A stretch of 64,000 nucleotides of DNA from Rhizomucor pusillus (taxonomy: Eukaryota; Mucoromycota; Mucoromycetes; Mucorales; Lichtheimiaceae): assembly GCA_900175165.2 (NCBI GenBank), contig FWWN02000702.1, positions 35,099 through 99,098 on the forward strand, written 5' to 3'. A program made the translations under genes and the position numbers. Positions 34,501 to 47,258 of this stretch are shown here, one piece after another. The stretch's first letter is position 1; every line of letters starts with the position of its first letter. The notes below the pieces were generated by a model. The model saw only the letters and a program-made list of their open reading frames with translations, was not told where the DNA came from and did no database searches.

Positions 34501-35541
34501 ATTCCATTTCTGCTTCTTCTTGACTCGTTTCTGACCTATTGAGTTCTCCAAAGCGTTGCTCAATCGTGTTACTTGTACGGTAGGATCGAGACACAATGGT
34601 TCTTCTGTCGCAACTAGCAATCGTGATTCCACTTCCAACGCAATATCCTCAGTCCATGGATGTCCCCATTCCTCGTTCAGCAATTTGACATCTGTCCATA
34701 AACTTTCGGCAGTCGGTTGCATAACAACGCGTTTCACGATTTCAGGCGCATTTTGAGGATTTTTCGATCTTCTGTGATCGTGTATCTCAACAATAAGTCG
34801 ACCTAATATAGCAAGGTTAGTCATTTTAATCTGACGTTGCAAGGTACACGTCAACTTACCTTCATAGAAACGGCACTCTGCTTCGTTGAATACATCCATC
34901 AAATCAGGCGGCAGACGTTTCTCCTTGATGCATGCGAGAAAGTCCTGAACATGACCAAATAATGTTAGAATATATATATCAGTCTGGATCCATTGTTACG
35001 AGGTTAGCTTACCTTGAATTGACTCCTGTATGAAAAGAATCCATCCTAAAGGAGCATTGTTTCGGTATTAATGCCAACAATGCACTTGAAATAAGACAAC
35101 CATTACCTCGTGCTCAAACTTAAAGTACGTGGGATACAAGTGTAAAGTAAGAGATGCTGGGTCGTTAGCATGACGCTCAAGTAGATCTGTTTCATTTGCA
35201 GTCAGGAAACAAGCTTGCGTTGTGAGCAATTGCATACAATGTTACCTACCTTTCTCGTCAAGTCTCAAAGGACGCTGCGTAAGACCGTTATCGTTAAGTT
35301 TTCATGTATATACTGCGAGAAGGAAGCATTATCCAGATCTAGTTACCTGATCGGACGTGTCACTGATATTTGTTTGTTGTTGTTGTTGCTGCTGCTGAGG
35401 CAAGGTACGCTGCTTCGTTTTGTTGCGGACGCCGTTGTTCCTCTGTGTTATGATTGCAGCCTGGCGCGAGTGCATTTCAGCCAACTGTGTCACAGCATCC
35501 TGATCCGCTCGAAGCTTCGCCATTAACTGGGCGGAAGCCAT
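31544..35541 (-). CDS. SPT20: SAGA complex subunit Spt20
   Basis: Twelve exons (35541-35347, 35274-35250, 35186-35107, 35045-35013, 34944-34860, 34802-34400, 34344-34250, 34175-34107, 34072-33946, 33893-32651, 32590-32554, 32499-31544) give 1115 aa. The Spt20 domain is clear: LTLHLYPTYFKFEHEDGFF, DFLACIKEKRLPPDLMDVF and GRLIVEIHDHRRS, then a basic stretch and NEYDGVFRWGTVYDTS. The C-terminal ~640 residues are dominated by Gln, Ala, Pro and Met repeats, including long polyQ runs (about 32720-32780 and 32230-32300). Spt20 holds SAGA together and supports TBP delivery and activator contact. Intron 6 (34345-34399) uses a GC donor (gcaagt). The polyQ tract length is likely polymorphic. Confidence 0.92.
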
Positions 35542-35980
35542 AGCGGTTTGCGGGGAAGAGGGAGAAAGGAAGAAGAGAGAGAGCGCTGAGTATGGATAGC
35601 CAAATCGCGAAATTTAATCGTATTATGCTCCCTCTGTAAACGGATGTGAGCAATAATTGATCGACAGGTGCTGAACGACATATCCTATGTGATATTACAA
35701 CTGTGCAGCTTCTGTGTAGCAATTGAAGTACATAGTGTTTCCGGCTTGAAGGGGCATGGAGCGGAAGTTTATCTGATACAGTGAACAACTTGGGCTTGCT
35801 CTACCTACAGCACGCATACATATGGGATCCACGATGCTCTATAGAATGAATAAGTGTATCTCAGTAAGATCAGAGCAAATTATGGGTAGTTTTTGTAAAG
35901 ACCTTTGCTCTAATGATCAGCCTGCGGGGAGAAAATGCAGCGATTCTGCAACCTTTCCCAGTCGTACACCACAGAATTCT

Positions 35981-37393
35981 ATGGAACAAGATCCAGCATT
36001 CGACTTTGAGTCCTACATTAGCAACCACTCTGGTTCGTACATATAGAGTCACGTTTAGAACGCAAAGTAAACTGATGAAGGATGCTTTGAAGGGCGTACC
36101 AAGATCACGCGTGCGCTGTTCATTGCAAAGAACAGCAGCAGCAGCAACGCGGCAGCCGAAGCACGTCGGTGGGCACTTGACAAGCTACAGCGTGAAACGC
36201 TCGACCATGAGCTGTACGTCAAAGTTGCTCGAGATCTCGGAACGGAACCAGACGAGAACTGGGTGCAGTCAACGCAGCAACAAGTCAAAGTCCAAGCTGA
36301 AGCGCTGGAAAATGAACTCAAAGCACAAAAAGCAAACATGTCCAAGGAAAATATACGGCTAGCGACGATGCGTCTCGGTGACTTTTACTTGAAAGCAGGC
36401 GATATGAACGCTGCGTTGCGGTATTACGTGAGAACACGCGACTATTGCTCCAATCCTCAGCATATTATCGACATGTGCCTGAATGTCATACATGTCCACG
36501 TTGAACAAAACAACTTTGCACAGATATCCAGCTACATTGCTCGAGCAGAGGCGACGCCGAATGTACCTAACCGCGAAGAACTGCGATCAAAGCTCGAGTG
36601 TTGCCGGGCACTGTGCGCTTTGGCTGACCGCGACGATTACTTGTCCGCTGCGAATGCATTGATGAATGTTGGTCCGGAGCTAGGAAATACATTCAATCAT
36701 ATTTTATCGGCAAACGACATTGCCGTGTACGGTGGATTGTGCGCTCTAGCATCCTTTGATCGAGAGCAGCTTCGGTCAAAAGTAATTCAGAATAGCACTT
36801 TCAAGACATACTTGGAGCTAGAACCGCAAATTCAAGAAATGATTGAAGCATTTTACGCATCAAAGTATACGACATGTTTACAGTTGCTCGATGCATTCAA
36901 GGTAAAGATTATGGTTTCTACAGAAACAACTAGGCGTTATTGATTCTTCTTTCCATGCAACCCAGTCTAACTTGAAGCTGGATATCTACTTGGCTTCGCA
37001 CACCGACAAACTGGTAGCACAAATCCGGGAGCGAGCGATGGTGCAGTACTGCCAACCGTACTCCTCTGTGGAATTGAACCGCATGGCAACCGTGTTCATG
37101 GTACCCGTTAACCAGCTTCAAAAAGAACTGGCCGAATTGATAAGTCGAAGCAACCGGATATCCGCCCGGATTGATAGCCACAACAAGGCAAGAGTCAGCA
37201 GATGCAGCTCTCTTGTTTGACGCGTGATACTGACTGATTGACCCATTTGATAAAGGTTTTGCAAACCAAGAAGCGAGATCAACGCACAGTGGCATTGAAG
37301 CGAACGCTGGAGACCGGAGCCGAGTACCAAAAGTCGGCCAAGGCATTGATGCTTCGAATGAAACTCATCAAAGCTCAGTTAGTCGTTAAATAA
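35981..37393 (+). CDS. CSN1: COP9 signalosome subunit 1 (CSN1, PCI protein)
   Basis: Exons are 35981-36032, 36093-36901, 36966-37187 and 37256-37393, giving 406 aa. The start MEQDPAFDFESYISNHSGRT leads into KITRALFIAK, the CSN1/Rpn7 N-terminus. Helical TPR-like repeats follow (IRLATMRLGDFYLKAGDMNA, ALRYYVRTRDYC). The PCI winged helix is at about 290-360 (IYLASHTDKLVAQIRERAM, SVELNRMATVFMVP). The basic helical tail ends LIKAQLVVK. CSN1 is a scaffold of the deneddylase that regulates cullin-RING ligases. It is distinguished from proteasomal Rpn7 mainly by the N-terminus and tail, so a small chance of Rpn7 remains. Intron 3 (37188-37255) has a GC donor. Upstream in-frame ATGs exist but lack conserved sequence. 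Confidence 0.88.
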
Positions 37394-37508
37394 GCAGCTG
37401 CATGAAAAAGAGAAAAGCGGACTCTGATGATCCCTTATCCCCCACCACCACCCACTCGCTTCCAACAAACTTTTATTTCCTCTCTCTTTTTTTCTCTCAT
37501 AAAACAGT

Positions 37509-39175
37509 ATGACACCTGAATCGCCTGTTAATGCTGTAAATATAACCAACAGAATGAGGCTTGTTACCCCTATAGTTCATTGACTATGCCGTTAGGGCCA
37601 TTCGTATGCGAATGCAGCTGAAGAGTTTGAAGATCGCGAGGAATGGTCGAAAGCTCTAGAAGCACACAAAAAGGCGGCAGGTCCGATATCCCAGCTCTTT
37701 CTATATTTTACTTGCTAACGTTTCTTGTTGGACTACAAAAAATACAGATCAATTCCTAAAGGCAGTTGAATATACCCAGGATCCAGTGGTAAATCGAGCA
37801 TTTTCCAACTTTTCAGGAATATCACCTGTTGCTGTTAAATTAATTTAACAAACGTTTGCTTTGTAGGCCTGCAAAACATTGAAACTCTTGGCAACAGATC
37901 ACCTGAGGAAGGTAAAAGAGCTGGAGCGCAAGGTTCTCAAAGGCCGCATTTCGTCGCAAGTGTACCGTCCGTATGATATTGAAGGCTTGCGCCATGCGTT
38001 GCCTGAACGTAGCAACAACAGTAAGCCGATAGCGGCGTCGGCGTTAGGTACCGCCACACCGGCCATTGGTGGATCCTACGCAGTTCTACCATCCTCGTCA
38101 GAGGAAGAGGAGGAAGAAGACCCTTTCAACAAGTTTTGGCACGTTGTAGAGACATTAGTCGACAAGTTATCCAACCCGGTAGCATTCGCGTCTGCTCCCC
38201 TCAATGAAGATGATAAACCTACACCGCAGTGGCCGGCTCCACCGTCATCGTCGTCGTCGGCGGCGGCGGCAGCGTTACCGACTGTCACAGTGACAGACGA
38301 CGAAGCGGCTATGCTTCAGTCATACTTTGTTGTGCCAGAACAGCAGTCGAGCAACGGTGGTGGCAATGGATCTTCTCGGTAAGCTTGTAATCCTACATGA
38401 TAGCCCGAACAAATATGCAAACGCAGTACCCTGATTCTCCTTTTTTGAAAAAGGTCATCTCATGACTACGCTGCCGAGAACGAGCAGCTCAAGAAACAGA
38501 TAGCACAGCTAACGAAGAAAATACATGCGCTGGAGAAGGTATAAATCGAGCGCGCACGACTATTTAATCTAATTAATATCACTGACGGCGATTGCAGGCA
38601 GCGGAAGAAAGCAATATATTAAAAAGCAGTATCCTGCAATTCAGAGACGATGTACAAAAGCACGCAAAACGGATTATGCAAAGCCATGATTCGAATGCAA
38701 TGAGAGCGTCTGCGGCTGTCTTGGGTGGAGTAGGAGGAAGTGGCTACCAGAACGCTGATCTATGTAAGCTTCCCAGACACAGTGACATCCAGAATATGAG
38801 TTTGGGAATTAATAATCTCTTCAAGTGGCCCGCATACGAGAATTAGAGGAAGAGAACCAGCAACTGCGAATGCAAGGCGAGAAACAACAAGCGCTTATGA
38901 ACAAGTACCGGGAACGATGGGAGAAGTTAAAAGAAAATGCAAAGAAACGAAGAGCGCAACCAGAACAACAAACATCAAGCAGCGGTGGCGTTACACAGCT
39001 TGCCTCGCTGTGTGCTTCAGAGTATTCGAGACAGCCAACATTGCTGCGTTCTCTAGCTCAGCAATCGACCACGTCTCCTTCTTCAAGCTCGACTGCGTTT
39101 GCTCGATTTTCATCCAGGAGATCTTCATCGATGCCTGGCGATCAAGATAGAAAATTAACGAATAACAATAAATAA
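37509..39175 (+). CDS. ATG38: MIT and coiled-coil protein, ATG38/NRBF2-like
   Basis: Exons are 37509-37535, 37596-37680, 37748-37788, 37867-38378, 38454-38538, 38598-38763 and 38826-39175, giving 421 aa. The N-terminal MIT domain (about 8-80) reads GHSYANAAEEFEDREEWSKA, ALEAHKKAADQFLKAVEYTQ, then ACKTLKLLATDHLRKVKELE. A conserved-looking DPFNKFWHVVETLVDKLSNP lies at about 140. After a Ser/Pro-rich part come coiled-coil segments (ENEQLKKQIAQLTKKIHALE and RIRELEEENQQLRMQGEKQQ). MIT plus C-terminal coiled coil is the plan of Atg38/NRBF2, the fifth subunit of the autophagy PI3-kinase complex I. Identification rests on architecture and the FWHVVE-type motif. Other MIT-coiled-coil proteins cannot be excluded. 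Confidence 0.72.
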
Positions 39176-39257
39176 CGAAAAATATACATGTACATATAAT
39201 GATTTGGTTCGACTAGAAAGATTTATATGTAAAACTGTTCGTCTATATATATATCTT

Positions 39258-41692
39258 TCAAGTGATTGGATTATAGTTATACTTTGCTTTCCACAGCTCG
39301 CATGCTTTTTTGCTATTGCCGATGCCCGAATTGTGGTCCAAGGTATCCAGCTCGCCGTTGAGTCCTTCGCTGTTACTGCCTCGTTTGTTGGTAAGTTCAA
39401 TCCACAGATGCAGCCAGTTCATTGCGTTCCACACGGTAAAGTACTCTTCGGTGATGCCTGTGCGAGCAGCCTGGCACATTTTAGCGTGCAGCTTATCATC
39501 CACGATCAACTGGTAAAGCTTCTGCACGACCGTATCGATTTCGCCCACGGGTATCAAAAATCCATTCTTGTCGCGTTGAATTTGGAGTGGGATTCCACCG
39601 GCTTCGTAAGCGACTACCGGCAAACCCTTGAGCAAAGCTTCAGTGACCTTGACTTCGAATCCTTCACGGTATGAAAGCTGCATGGCTACGCGCGCGCATC
39701 GCAAGATTACGTTTAACAACTGATCCGAGGGCGGTAACCGTGCAATAATGATATCTTTAGCGAATTGTGCAAAATTCGGATCGGCAAGCTGGGCATGCGT
39801 CTCTTCGTAGACAACGGTGCCTTCCGGATCGTCGATTGACCCGTGGCCGCAAATAACCAGCTGCGGCGTTCGTTCGGGGTCAAAGTCTTCTTCTTCGGCA
39901 AGTTTAAGGCGTAGACGGCGGTATGCTTCCAAGCAATCGGGGATACCTTTGGATGGATCAAACCGTGAGACTTGCACAATGTATGGACGTTCCCAGTCGA
40001 CTTCTTGAGCGCCCTGGTCAATGCAAACGCGATTGAATACGCGCTGATAATACTGCGCGCACCATTTTGGCAAGTGCTTGTTCAGACCATCGAGAGGGTC
40101 CGTGCATGCTGGCATCAGTACAACGTTATGCCGCGGTACCTGATCTGGAATAAAGTTTTCGACAGGATGTGCGATGAACAGATCAGCATCCTTTATAAAG
40201 TTCCACAAGAAATCCCATGTTTTCGCCTGCGGTCCGTTGGGATGTTGCCGTATCAAATCGGCTCGCATTTCAATATGTGAACGAAAGATGATCTTTGTTT
40301 CCGGCGCGTGCTTTCTTATGAGGGGGATAATACCAGTAACTATCAAAAGAAAATGATCAAGCGTGTGAGCACATTGCATCTTCGGCCAAGCTGGCTACTA
40401 CGATGCTACCTTGAGGATCATCGATCACGATCACGTCCGAGTTCTTTACGGGTCCTTTGTCATCAAGCCAGAATCTATTAACATTCTCCTCTGACCAATC
40501 GATAAATGCTTGCTCGTCTTGCTCGCTTAGACAGACTCCTTCGGGTGCAACGCCTTGCATGACATTGTGGAATTTGCGCTTGGTGATATCGAAAATCTCG
40601 GGCTTGGGCCTCGCCACGTGCCCTGTTACATCACAGTCGCTTTAGTAGACATTGTCAATTCGAAATATAGTTCACATCAGGCTGGTACTCACAGTGTACA
40701 TCCACTCCATTCAAGTGAAGAAATCGTAGCAGTGCATGACGCATTAAAGCAACTAGAAAAACGCATTGATACGTATTTCCAGTATACCCTGTTCATATTA
40801 GGGGCTTACCACCGCCTCCCTGTGGCGTTGAACTGAGAAAAGACACTCGCAGTTTGCGTTCTTTGAAGGCATGGACCATCTCTTGCAGCACGCGCCAAGT
40901 TTCGTCGCACACAAGCTCCTTGTAGTCGATCAGATCCACCATATGAATTTGATACTTAAAGTCAACTGTAAGGAAATTAATGTTAGTCATTGATCACTCT
41001 CTTCGAATATCAATTCGATAGCTGTACCTTCGACCTGCAAACAGTATCAGTCAGATCAGTTTTTGGTTCAATCAAACGAAATGGAAGGGTAATATACCTC
41101 ATGTCGGAATCCTACCGAGACGCGTGGCAAGTTCCCAGGATTACCGGGTGTCAACCTAGATATTTTACAGTCACAATCAGCAAAGCCGGAATACGTTCTC
41201 ACCGAAGGAGTGGAACAGTGCGTACCACATGACAGATTTGCGTACAGCTGCGCTGGCTCTTTCATCGGATGTCTCACCGTGCGTCTCGACGATAAACGGC
41301 AGCGCATCCAAGTTGCGCCAAAAGGCGCTCATTGATGAACGCTCTGGTCTTTCCTCGTCTTTGATCACTTGGTCGGCTACCCAGTACGAGCATGCGACAA
41401 GCTGGACCTTGTAGTCCTGCGCGAGTGCATACATTTGGACAACGTCTCCGAGTTTTGACAGTGCATTCCTGATACAATCCGACCTCGCCATACCCTTTGG
41501 ATGATCGCAAAGTCGACCGTAGTAGTAGTCTGTTGTGTAGGAACCATCGTGCACCGAAATACTATATTGGGATTCGTCGCGCTCGGGTGACACCACCACG
41601 TCCAGGCCTAGATACACAGGTTGCGGGATGTGGCTCTGTGAGAAGCGACGGCTGGAGCGATCGAGCGGTACAGTGCTCGGATAAGGAAGCAT
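39258..41692 (-). CDS. Trehalose phosphorylase (GT4, Ccg-9 type)
   Basis: Exons are 41692-41226, 41155-41098, 41034-41028, 40965-40810, 40752-40693, 40622-40410 and 40339-39258, giving 680 aa. The protein has two Rossmann halves of the GT-B fold: an N-terminal acceptor half (about 200-360; FLSSTPQGGG then VALMRHALLRF; WHVARPKP) and a C-terminal donor half. The latter includes PYIVQVSRFDPSKGIPDCLE, QLVICGHGSIDDPEG and REGFEVKVTEALLKGLPVVA, the E-x7-E-like retaining GT4 signature. The family reversibly converts trehalose and phosphate to glucose 1-phosphate and glucose, and is often called trehalose synthase. A 7-nt microexon (GTCGAAG) supplies residues VE between FRHE and VDFKYQIHMVDL. It shares a divergent promoter with ATG9. 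Confidence 0.9.
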
Positions 41693-42265
41693 TTGGAGGA
41701 AGAGAGGAGGACAATAATAAAAAACGGGGAAAAAAGAAATAGCTTTGTAAGATGTTAAGACACGCCAGTTTTCAGTTGCTATTTGACCAGGGTTTTTTCA
41801 TGCAATGACGAAATGAATGTCAGGCAACATTCCTCTTGTTATTATCCAGCTTTTTGTGCTTGACAGCTTCTCATCGTTTTCAAGTACCTATGATAGACCA
41901 TCTTTACAACCTTCGAGGCTGTCGTATTGCCTGCCTGCTGTCATTAGATATATGCAATAATTATAGATGTGCTTGGTAGATATGAGTCTTGAGCTCCTAC
42001 CCTAGCATTTTTACAATAGAAACCGTATGTTCCTAGGTAATAATAAAAGGATCGTTATGTAACTACTTGTTGTAAGCTGATTCAATAACTACTTTGGCGC
42101 AGTCCTTCTTTGTATTTATCGGGAGAGGACACTTTGCATGATTTCAGCGTGCCACGGCACACACGCGCACACCTGCTGCGGCATGTGACAAACCGATATG
42201 GCAGAATTTGCTTCAATCTCCTTGATGCAACCTTTTTATCCTTTTTATTCTTCTCTCTCGTCACA
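41693..42265. promoter_or_regulatory. Divergent promoter of trehalose phosphorylase and ATG9
   Basis: This 573 bp region lies between the two start codons. It has no ORF of its own and CT-rich sequence next to the ATG9 start. No specific factor site is asserted. Confidence 0.5.
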
Positions 42266-44941
42266 ATGGATTCTACACGATTGTTAAATAGCCAGTACCA
42301 CTCCGATGACGAGTATACACTTGATCAGGTTCCAGAAAGCTCAACGACTAGACGTGCACAGACACCACCAAGGCAGCAACGGCGAATACTATTCAGTCGA
42401 AGAAGAGATTACCATCACCTGCCGTCAGATCCACAAGATCAATACAGTGAACATGGCAGCAGCAACGACGAACAAGACCACGACTCTGACGATCTGGAAG
42501 CACCAGCGTCGCTTTTAATAGGACAAGCCCAGGATTATCAAGATAACGCAGCGGCGCTCCCGCAACCAGCTACGGCTGCTGCTGCTGCTTCCACCAGAGA
42601 CCATGTTTCCACATACGACCGTACCCTTTGGCGCTGGACGAACGTGGCCAACATGGACGATTTCTTTCAAAGAGTGTATGACTATTATCTCGGCAAGGGC
42701 ATGTATTGTATACTGTTAGGCCGGCTGCTTAATCTACTGTAAGTTTTCTGTCAGTTGTGGAAATAACTGGGGATTGCCAACGCATGCGTATATACTTTAG
42801 GACGCTTGCTTTCATCATTGGATTCTCAACGTTCCTCATTGGATGTGTTGACTATGCAGAGATACCCAAACATCATACTTTATCAGAAGTCGTTGTACCT
42901 CAGTGCATGTCACGGTAATGCCAACAAACCGAGAACTGCATTGTTTTCCGTCAACTCAACTGCGCCGTAGATTATCAGGGACGACAACATTGTTCCTTGT
43001 CATCTTTATATTATGGTGGGCGTGGCAAGCCGTGCGCTTTGTATTAGACTGGCCAGCACTCAAAGAAATGCATAATTTCTATCACCATCTTCTACATATA
43101 CCCGACGTAAGTGTCCATTGTCACCAACGGTGAGCGTGATGTGGGGATCTGTAACGACGTGAATAGGAAGATATGCAGACTGTTTCTTGGCAAACGGTCC
43201 TTGATCGGATCATCGCTATCCGCGAGACAAACCCGAACACTGCTGAATCGTCGCCTTTGCGGCTTAATGAGCACGGTGTGACAAGCCGGATCATGCGGAA
43301 AGAAAATTATTTGATAGCATTGTTCAACAAGGAGATCCTCAACATATCCATCCCGTTACCATACCTGCGTCACAAACATATCTTTACCCGCGACCTAGAA
43401 TGGAACTTTGCGTTCTGTGTTCTCAGCTACGTATTCAACGAACGAGGCCAGGTTCGAAAGCGATTCCTTAGAGATAAGAACCGCCAATTGCTTGCAGCAG
43501 GGTAACAGATCATTTTTATCGTTTCGGCGTTTTCAAAAGCTCATCTGTTATACATGTAGACTGCGACGCCGTTTCATATTTATGGGCTTGCTAAATGCAC
43601 TGTTTGCACCGTTCATCTTTGTGTATCTACTGGTCTTTTTCTTTTTCCGGTATTTCGAGGCAAGTAGAATTTTTGATTTATTGAGTTATCCTCTCTACTT
43701 GAGCTTATGGATGGAAGAAAAATAGGAGTACCACAGGAATCCAAGCGAGATTGGATCGCGTGCATACTCTCCGTTTGCAAAATGGAAGTTCCGAGAATAC
43801 AATGAGCTGCCACACCTGTTCCGTATGCGGCTCAGTCAGAGCTATGCACCCGCTAACAAGTACATCAATCAGTTCCCGAAAGAGAAGACTGCGCTTCTCG
43901 CGAGGTATGTCATGGAAAAAAAAGTTAGGGATGGGTTATCTTATCTGTCAACTACCGGAGATTTGTCGCGTTCGTATCAGGATCGTTTGCGGGTGTGCTG
44001 GCGATCCTTACCCTGTTTGACTCGGAGGCACTGTTGAATTTCGAGATCTCATCGAACGGCACTGTACTTTTCTATCTCGGGCTATTTGGTAGCGCGTTTG
44101 CGGTGAGTCGGGGAATGATTCCCGATGACAATTTAGTGTTTCAGCCAGAAACGATACTGCGGGAAGTGGTGGAGCACACGCATTACTTTCCCGACGAGTG
44201 GCACGGCAAACTGCATACGGACGAGGCAGGTTGCACGAGAGTATATTCAAAGTAAGAAAATATTGACAAATTGGCGTTGAAATAGGTGCGGGCCCAGTTC
44301 TGCCAATTGTTTGATTACAAAATCTCGCTGTTCTTCCAAGAGTTGCTTAGCGTCCTGTTCACCCCGCTAGTGCTTTGTTTTTCGCTGCCGACGTGCGCCG
44401 ACCAGATCATTGACTTTATCCGGGAATTCACGGTTCACGTGGATGGTCTTGGATACGTTTGTAGTTTCTCACAGTTTGACTTTGAACGGCATGGAAATCA
44501 GAAATACGGTGCACCCGTGCAAGCGCAAGATGAGCATTTGCTAAGCAAGGATGGCAAAATGGAAAAGAGTTTTCTTAACTTCAAGGTATGGTGGCCATTT
44601 GGTGCGGGATAGAATTTCCGAAGCTGACTGTCCCTGCTTTTTCTACCCACTCTCTCCAGAGTAACTATCCTGCCTGGGAGCCCGAAGATGTGAGCGGGTC
44701 GATGTATCTCAATAAGATGACCGAGCTGCAGCAGACACGGCGGCTGAACAAGTACGGTGTGCTCGAAGGACACGAGCCGAGTAACCTTGGAGACTCGTTC
44801 GCGCGAGCACCTCAGTGGCAAGGCATAGAGGATCCTGACGAGGGAGGCACAGCATCGCAGCAGCAGCAGCAGCGGCAACCGGCACGAGTGCTAGGCTTAC
44901 TGAACGAGTTTTATGATCTAAACAATAAGCCAAATCTGTAA
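42266..44941 (+). CDS. ATG9: Autophagy lipid scramblase Atg9
   Basis: Exons are 42266-42738, 42801-42914, 42971-43106, 43167-43501, 43560-43659, 43726-43904, 43961-44225, 44286-44585 and 44660-44941, giving 727 aa. After an acidic/Gln-rich N-terminal tail come the hallmark core segments: LWRWTNVANMDDFFQRVYDY, GCVDYAEIPKHHTLSEVVVP, NYLIALFNKEILNISIPLPY, RNPSEIGSRAYSPFAKWKFR and REYNELPHLF. Membrane segments include FLVIFILWWAWQ, LLNALFAPFIFVYLLVFFFF, and a hairpin near SLFFQELLSVLFTPLVL. Atg9 scrambles phospholipids on vesicles that seed autophagosomes. Two introns (43660-43725 and 44226-44285) use GC donors; without them EEYHRNPSEIGSR and HTDEVRAQFCQLFDYK are lost. Confidence 0.97.
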
Positions 44942-45186
44942 AATAAAGAAATAACGATTGGTACATTGTCGTTACACGTTTGTGATACGGGCAACATGAC
45001 TGCTTTGACAACGTGAGCGCAGGCTGGGTTTCAGATCGGAAACTCTAATTTCTGGATGGACGAACAGGATCCGTCGTTTGCCGAAAGATCTCAGTCGGGA
45101 ATGGATTAAGGTTTCCATGGATCGTGAGATAATCGATGTGATTGGGCGCAATTGACCGTTAGGTTTGGTACTCCACGTCAACATGG

Positions 45187-45194
45187 TATAAAAG
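45187..45194 (+). promoter_or_regulatory. TATA box of the P5C dehydrogenase gene
   Basis: A tataaaag element lies 71 nt before the ATG at 45266, followed by a T/C-rich leader. Confidence 0.6.
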
Positions 45195-45265
45195 AGCAGC
45201 AGCCAGCGTTCTTTCTTTTTCTTTCTAGCCTACTTCCTATTTCCTCTTTTTCTCGGCTTCGAAAC

Positions 45266-47044
45266 ATGCAGACTCCTTCGCTCGCTCACTTCAAGTTGCC
45301 CGTCATTGACAACGAGCCAATGGTATGTGGTTACATTGTTTGACATGCTAAGAGACTGGTGCCTGACGTGAATTTTTGGAATAGCTCAACTATGCCCCTG
45401 GCTCTGTTGAACGCCAAAAGTTGCAAAAGGCCGTCGAGGAGATGCGTGCCCAAGGTCCCGTTGAGGTTCCCGTTGTCATCAACGGCGAAAAGGTATGGTT
45501 TGCGGCTAGAAGCGTCATTCGAAAATAAGTGACTCACTGCTGCTCTGGCCTTTTAGATTTACACTGGCAAGACTGCCCAGCAATTGAACCCCTCGGAACA
45601 CAAGTCCGTTATCTGCAACTACCACGAAGCCGATGCTGCCTTGACCAAGAAGGCCATCGAGGGTGCCTTGGCTGCCCGCGAGCAATGGGAGGCTTTGCCT
45701 TTCAACGACCGCGTCGCTGTCTTCTTGAAGGCTGCCGACCTCTTGTCCACCAAATACAGATACAAGATGATGGCTGCCACCATGTTGGGCCAAGGCAAGA
45801 ACATCTGGCAAGCTGAAATTGACGCTGCTGCCGAGTTGTGCGACTTTTTCCGCTTCAACTGCAAGTACGCTGAGGAAATCTACCAGCAGCAACCTCCCAA
45901 GAATGCCAAGGGTACCTGGAACCGTGTCGAGTTCCGTGGTCTAGAAGGTTTCGTGCTTGCTGTCACACCCTTCAACTTCACCGCCATTGCCGGCAACTTG
46001 CCCGGTGCTCCTGCCTTGATGGGCAACGTTGTTGTCTGGAAGCCTTCTCCATCTGCTGTCTACTCCAACTACCTTGTCTATCAATTGCTTGAGGAAGCTG
46101 GTCTCCCTGCTGGTGTCATCCAGTTCGTTCCTGGCCCTGCTGAGGAAATCTGTGGCACCGCCATTGCCCACCCCGACTTTGCATCCCTCCACTTTACCGG
46201 CTCCACCCATGTTTTCCGTATGCTCTGGAAGCAGATCGGTGACAACATCCACAACTACAAGAGCTACCCTCGCATTGTTGGTGAGACTGGTGGCAAGAAC
46301 TACCACATGTTGCACCCTGACTTGGACCAGGCTGCCTTGCACCACGCTGCTCTTCAGACTATCCGCGGTGCCTTCGAATTCCAAGGTCAAAAGTGCTCCG
46401 CCACTTCCCGCGTCTATGTTCCCAAGAGTCTTTCTGAGGAGTTCATTTCCTTGTTGAAGCAAGAACACGCCAAGATCACCCAGGGCCCTGTCCATGAATT
46501 CCAGCACTTTACCGGCCCCGTTATCAACAAGGTTGCCTTTGATAAGATCAAGTCCTACATTGACTTTGCTGCGCAGGACGCCGAGTGCGAGATCATTGCT
46601 GGTGGCAAGTACGATGACTCTGTCGGATACTACGTCCAGCCCACTATTGTCTTGACCAAGAACAAGTTCACCAAGACTTTGGTCGAGGAAATCTTTGGCC
46701 CTGTTGTCACCATCTATGTGTACGAGGATGCTGAGTTCGAAGCCACTTGCAAGTTGATTGGCGAGACTACCCAGTATGGCTTGACCGGCTCTCTGTTTGC
46801 CCGCAGCCGCGAGAACATTGTCAAGGGCGCCAACTTGCTCCGTCACACTGCCGGTAACTTCTACATCAACGACAAGAGCACCGGCGCCGTCGTTGGCCAG
46901 CAACCCTTCGGTGGTGGACGCGCTTCCGGTACCAACGACAAGGCTGGCAGCTTCTCCTTGTTGCTCCGCTTCGTCTCTATGCGCTCCATCAAGGAGAACT
47001 TTGTCCCCATCGAGGACTTTATCTACCCCTCCAACCTTCAGTAA
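45266..47044 (+). CDS. PUT2: Delta-1-pyrroline-5-carboxylate dehydrogenase
   Basis: Exons are 45266-45322, 45385-45492 and 45557-47044, giving 550 aa. This is a full ALDH4-family enzyme. The catalytic Cys is in FEFQGQKCSATSR (about C335), and the general-base Glu-equivalent lies in VGETGGKN (about E298). The NAD-binding Gly motif is near FTGSTHVF, and the conserved EIFGPVV and QPFGGGRASGTNDKAG close the site. It oxidises P5C/glutamate semialdehyde to glutamate in mitochondria, the second step of proline catabolism. Only two introns occur, both near the 5' end. Very strong C-ending codon bias marks it as highly expressed, and that bias creates a 375-codon antisense ORF that is not a gene. A clear mitochondrial presequence is not evident. 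Confidence 0.97.
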
Positions 47045-47258
47045 ATTTTGTATCCTCCCATACATCATTCCTCTTTCTTCTTCCTCTCTCTCATTGAACC
47101 AACTATTGCATGTTGTTTGTATCTATTCACATTGATTACTCTTCTCTCTGCATTCCCCTGTTATAATCTCTTTCCCCCAAAAACCTGTACAGATTTCTTT
47201 TTCAGAATGAAAAGAATTAAAGAAAGAGCGAAGAAGAAAGTAGTAATAGAATCGTTCG

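Noticed and set aside
45941..47068. 375-codon minus-strand ORF opposite P5C dehydrogenase
   Set aside because: It is the antisense of a strongly codon-biased ALDH gene; the translation is Val/Leu/Gly-rich filler without motifs.
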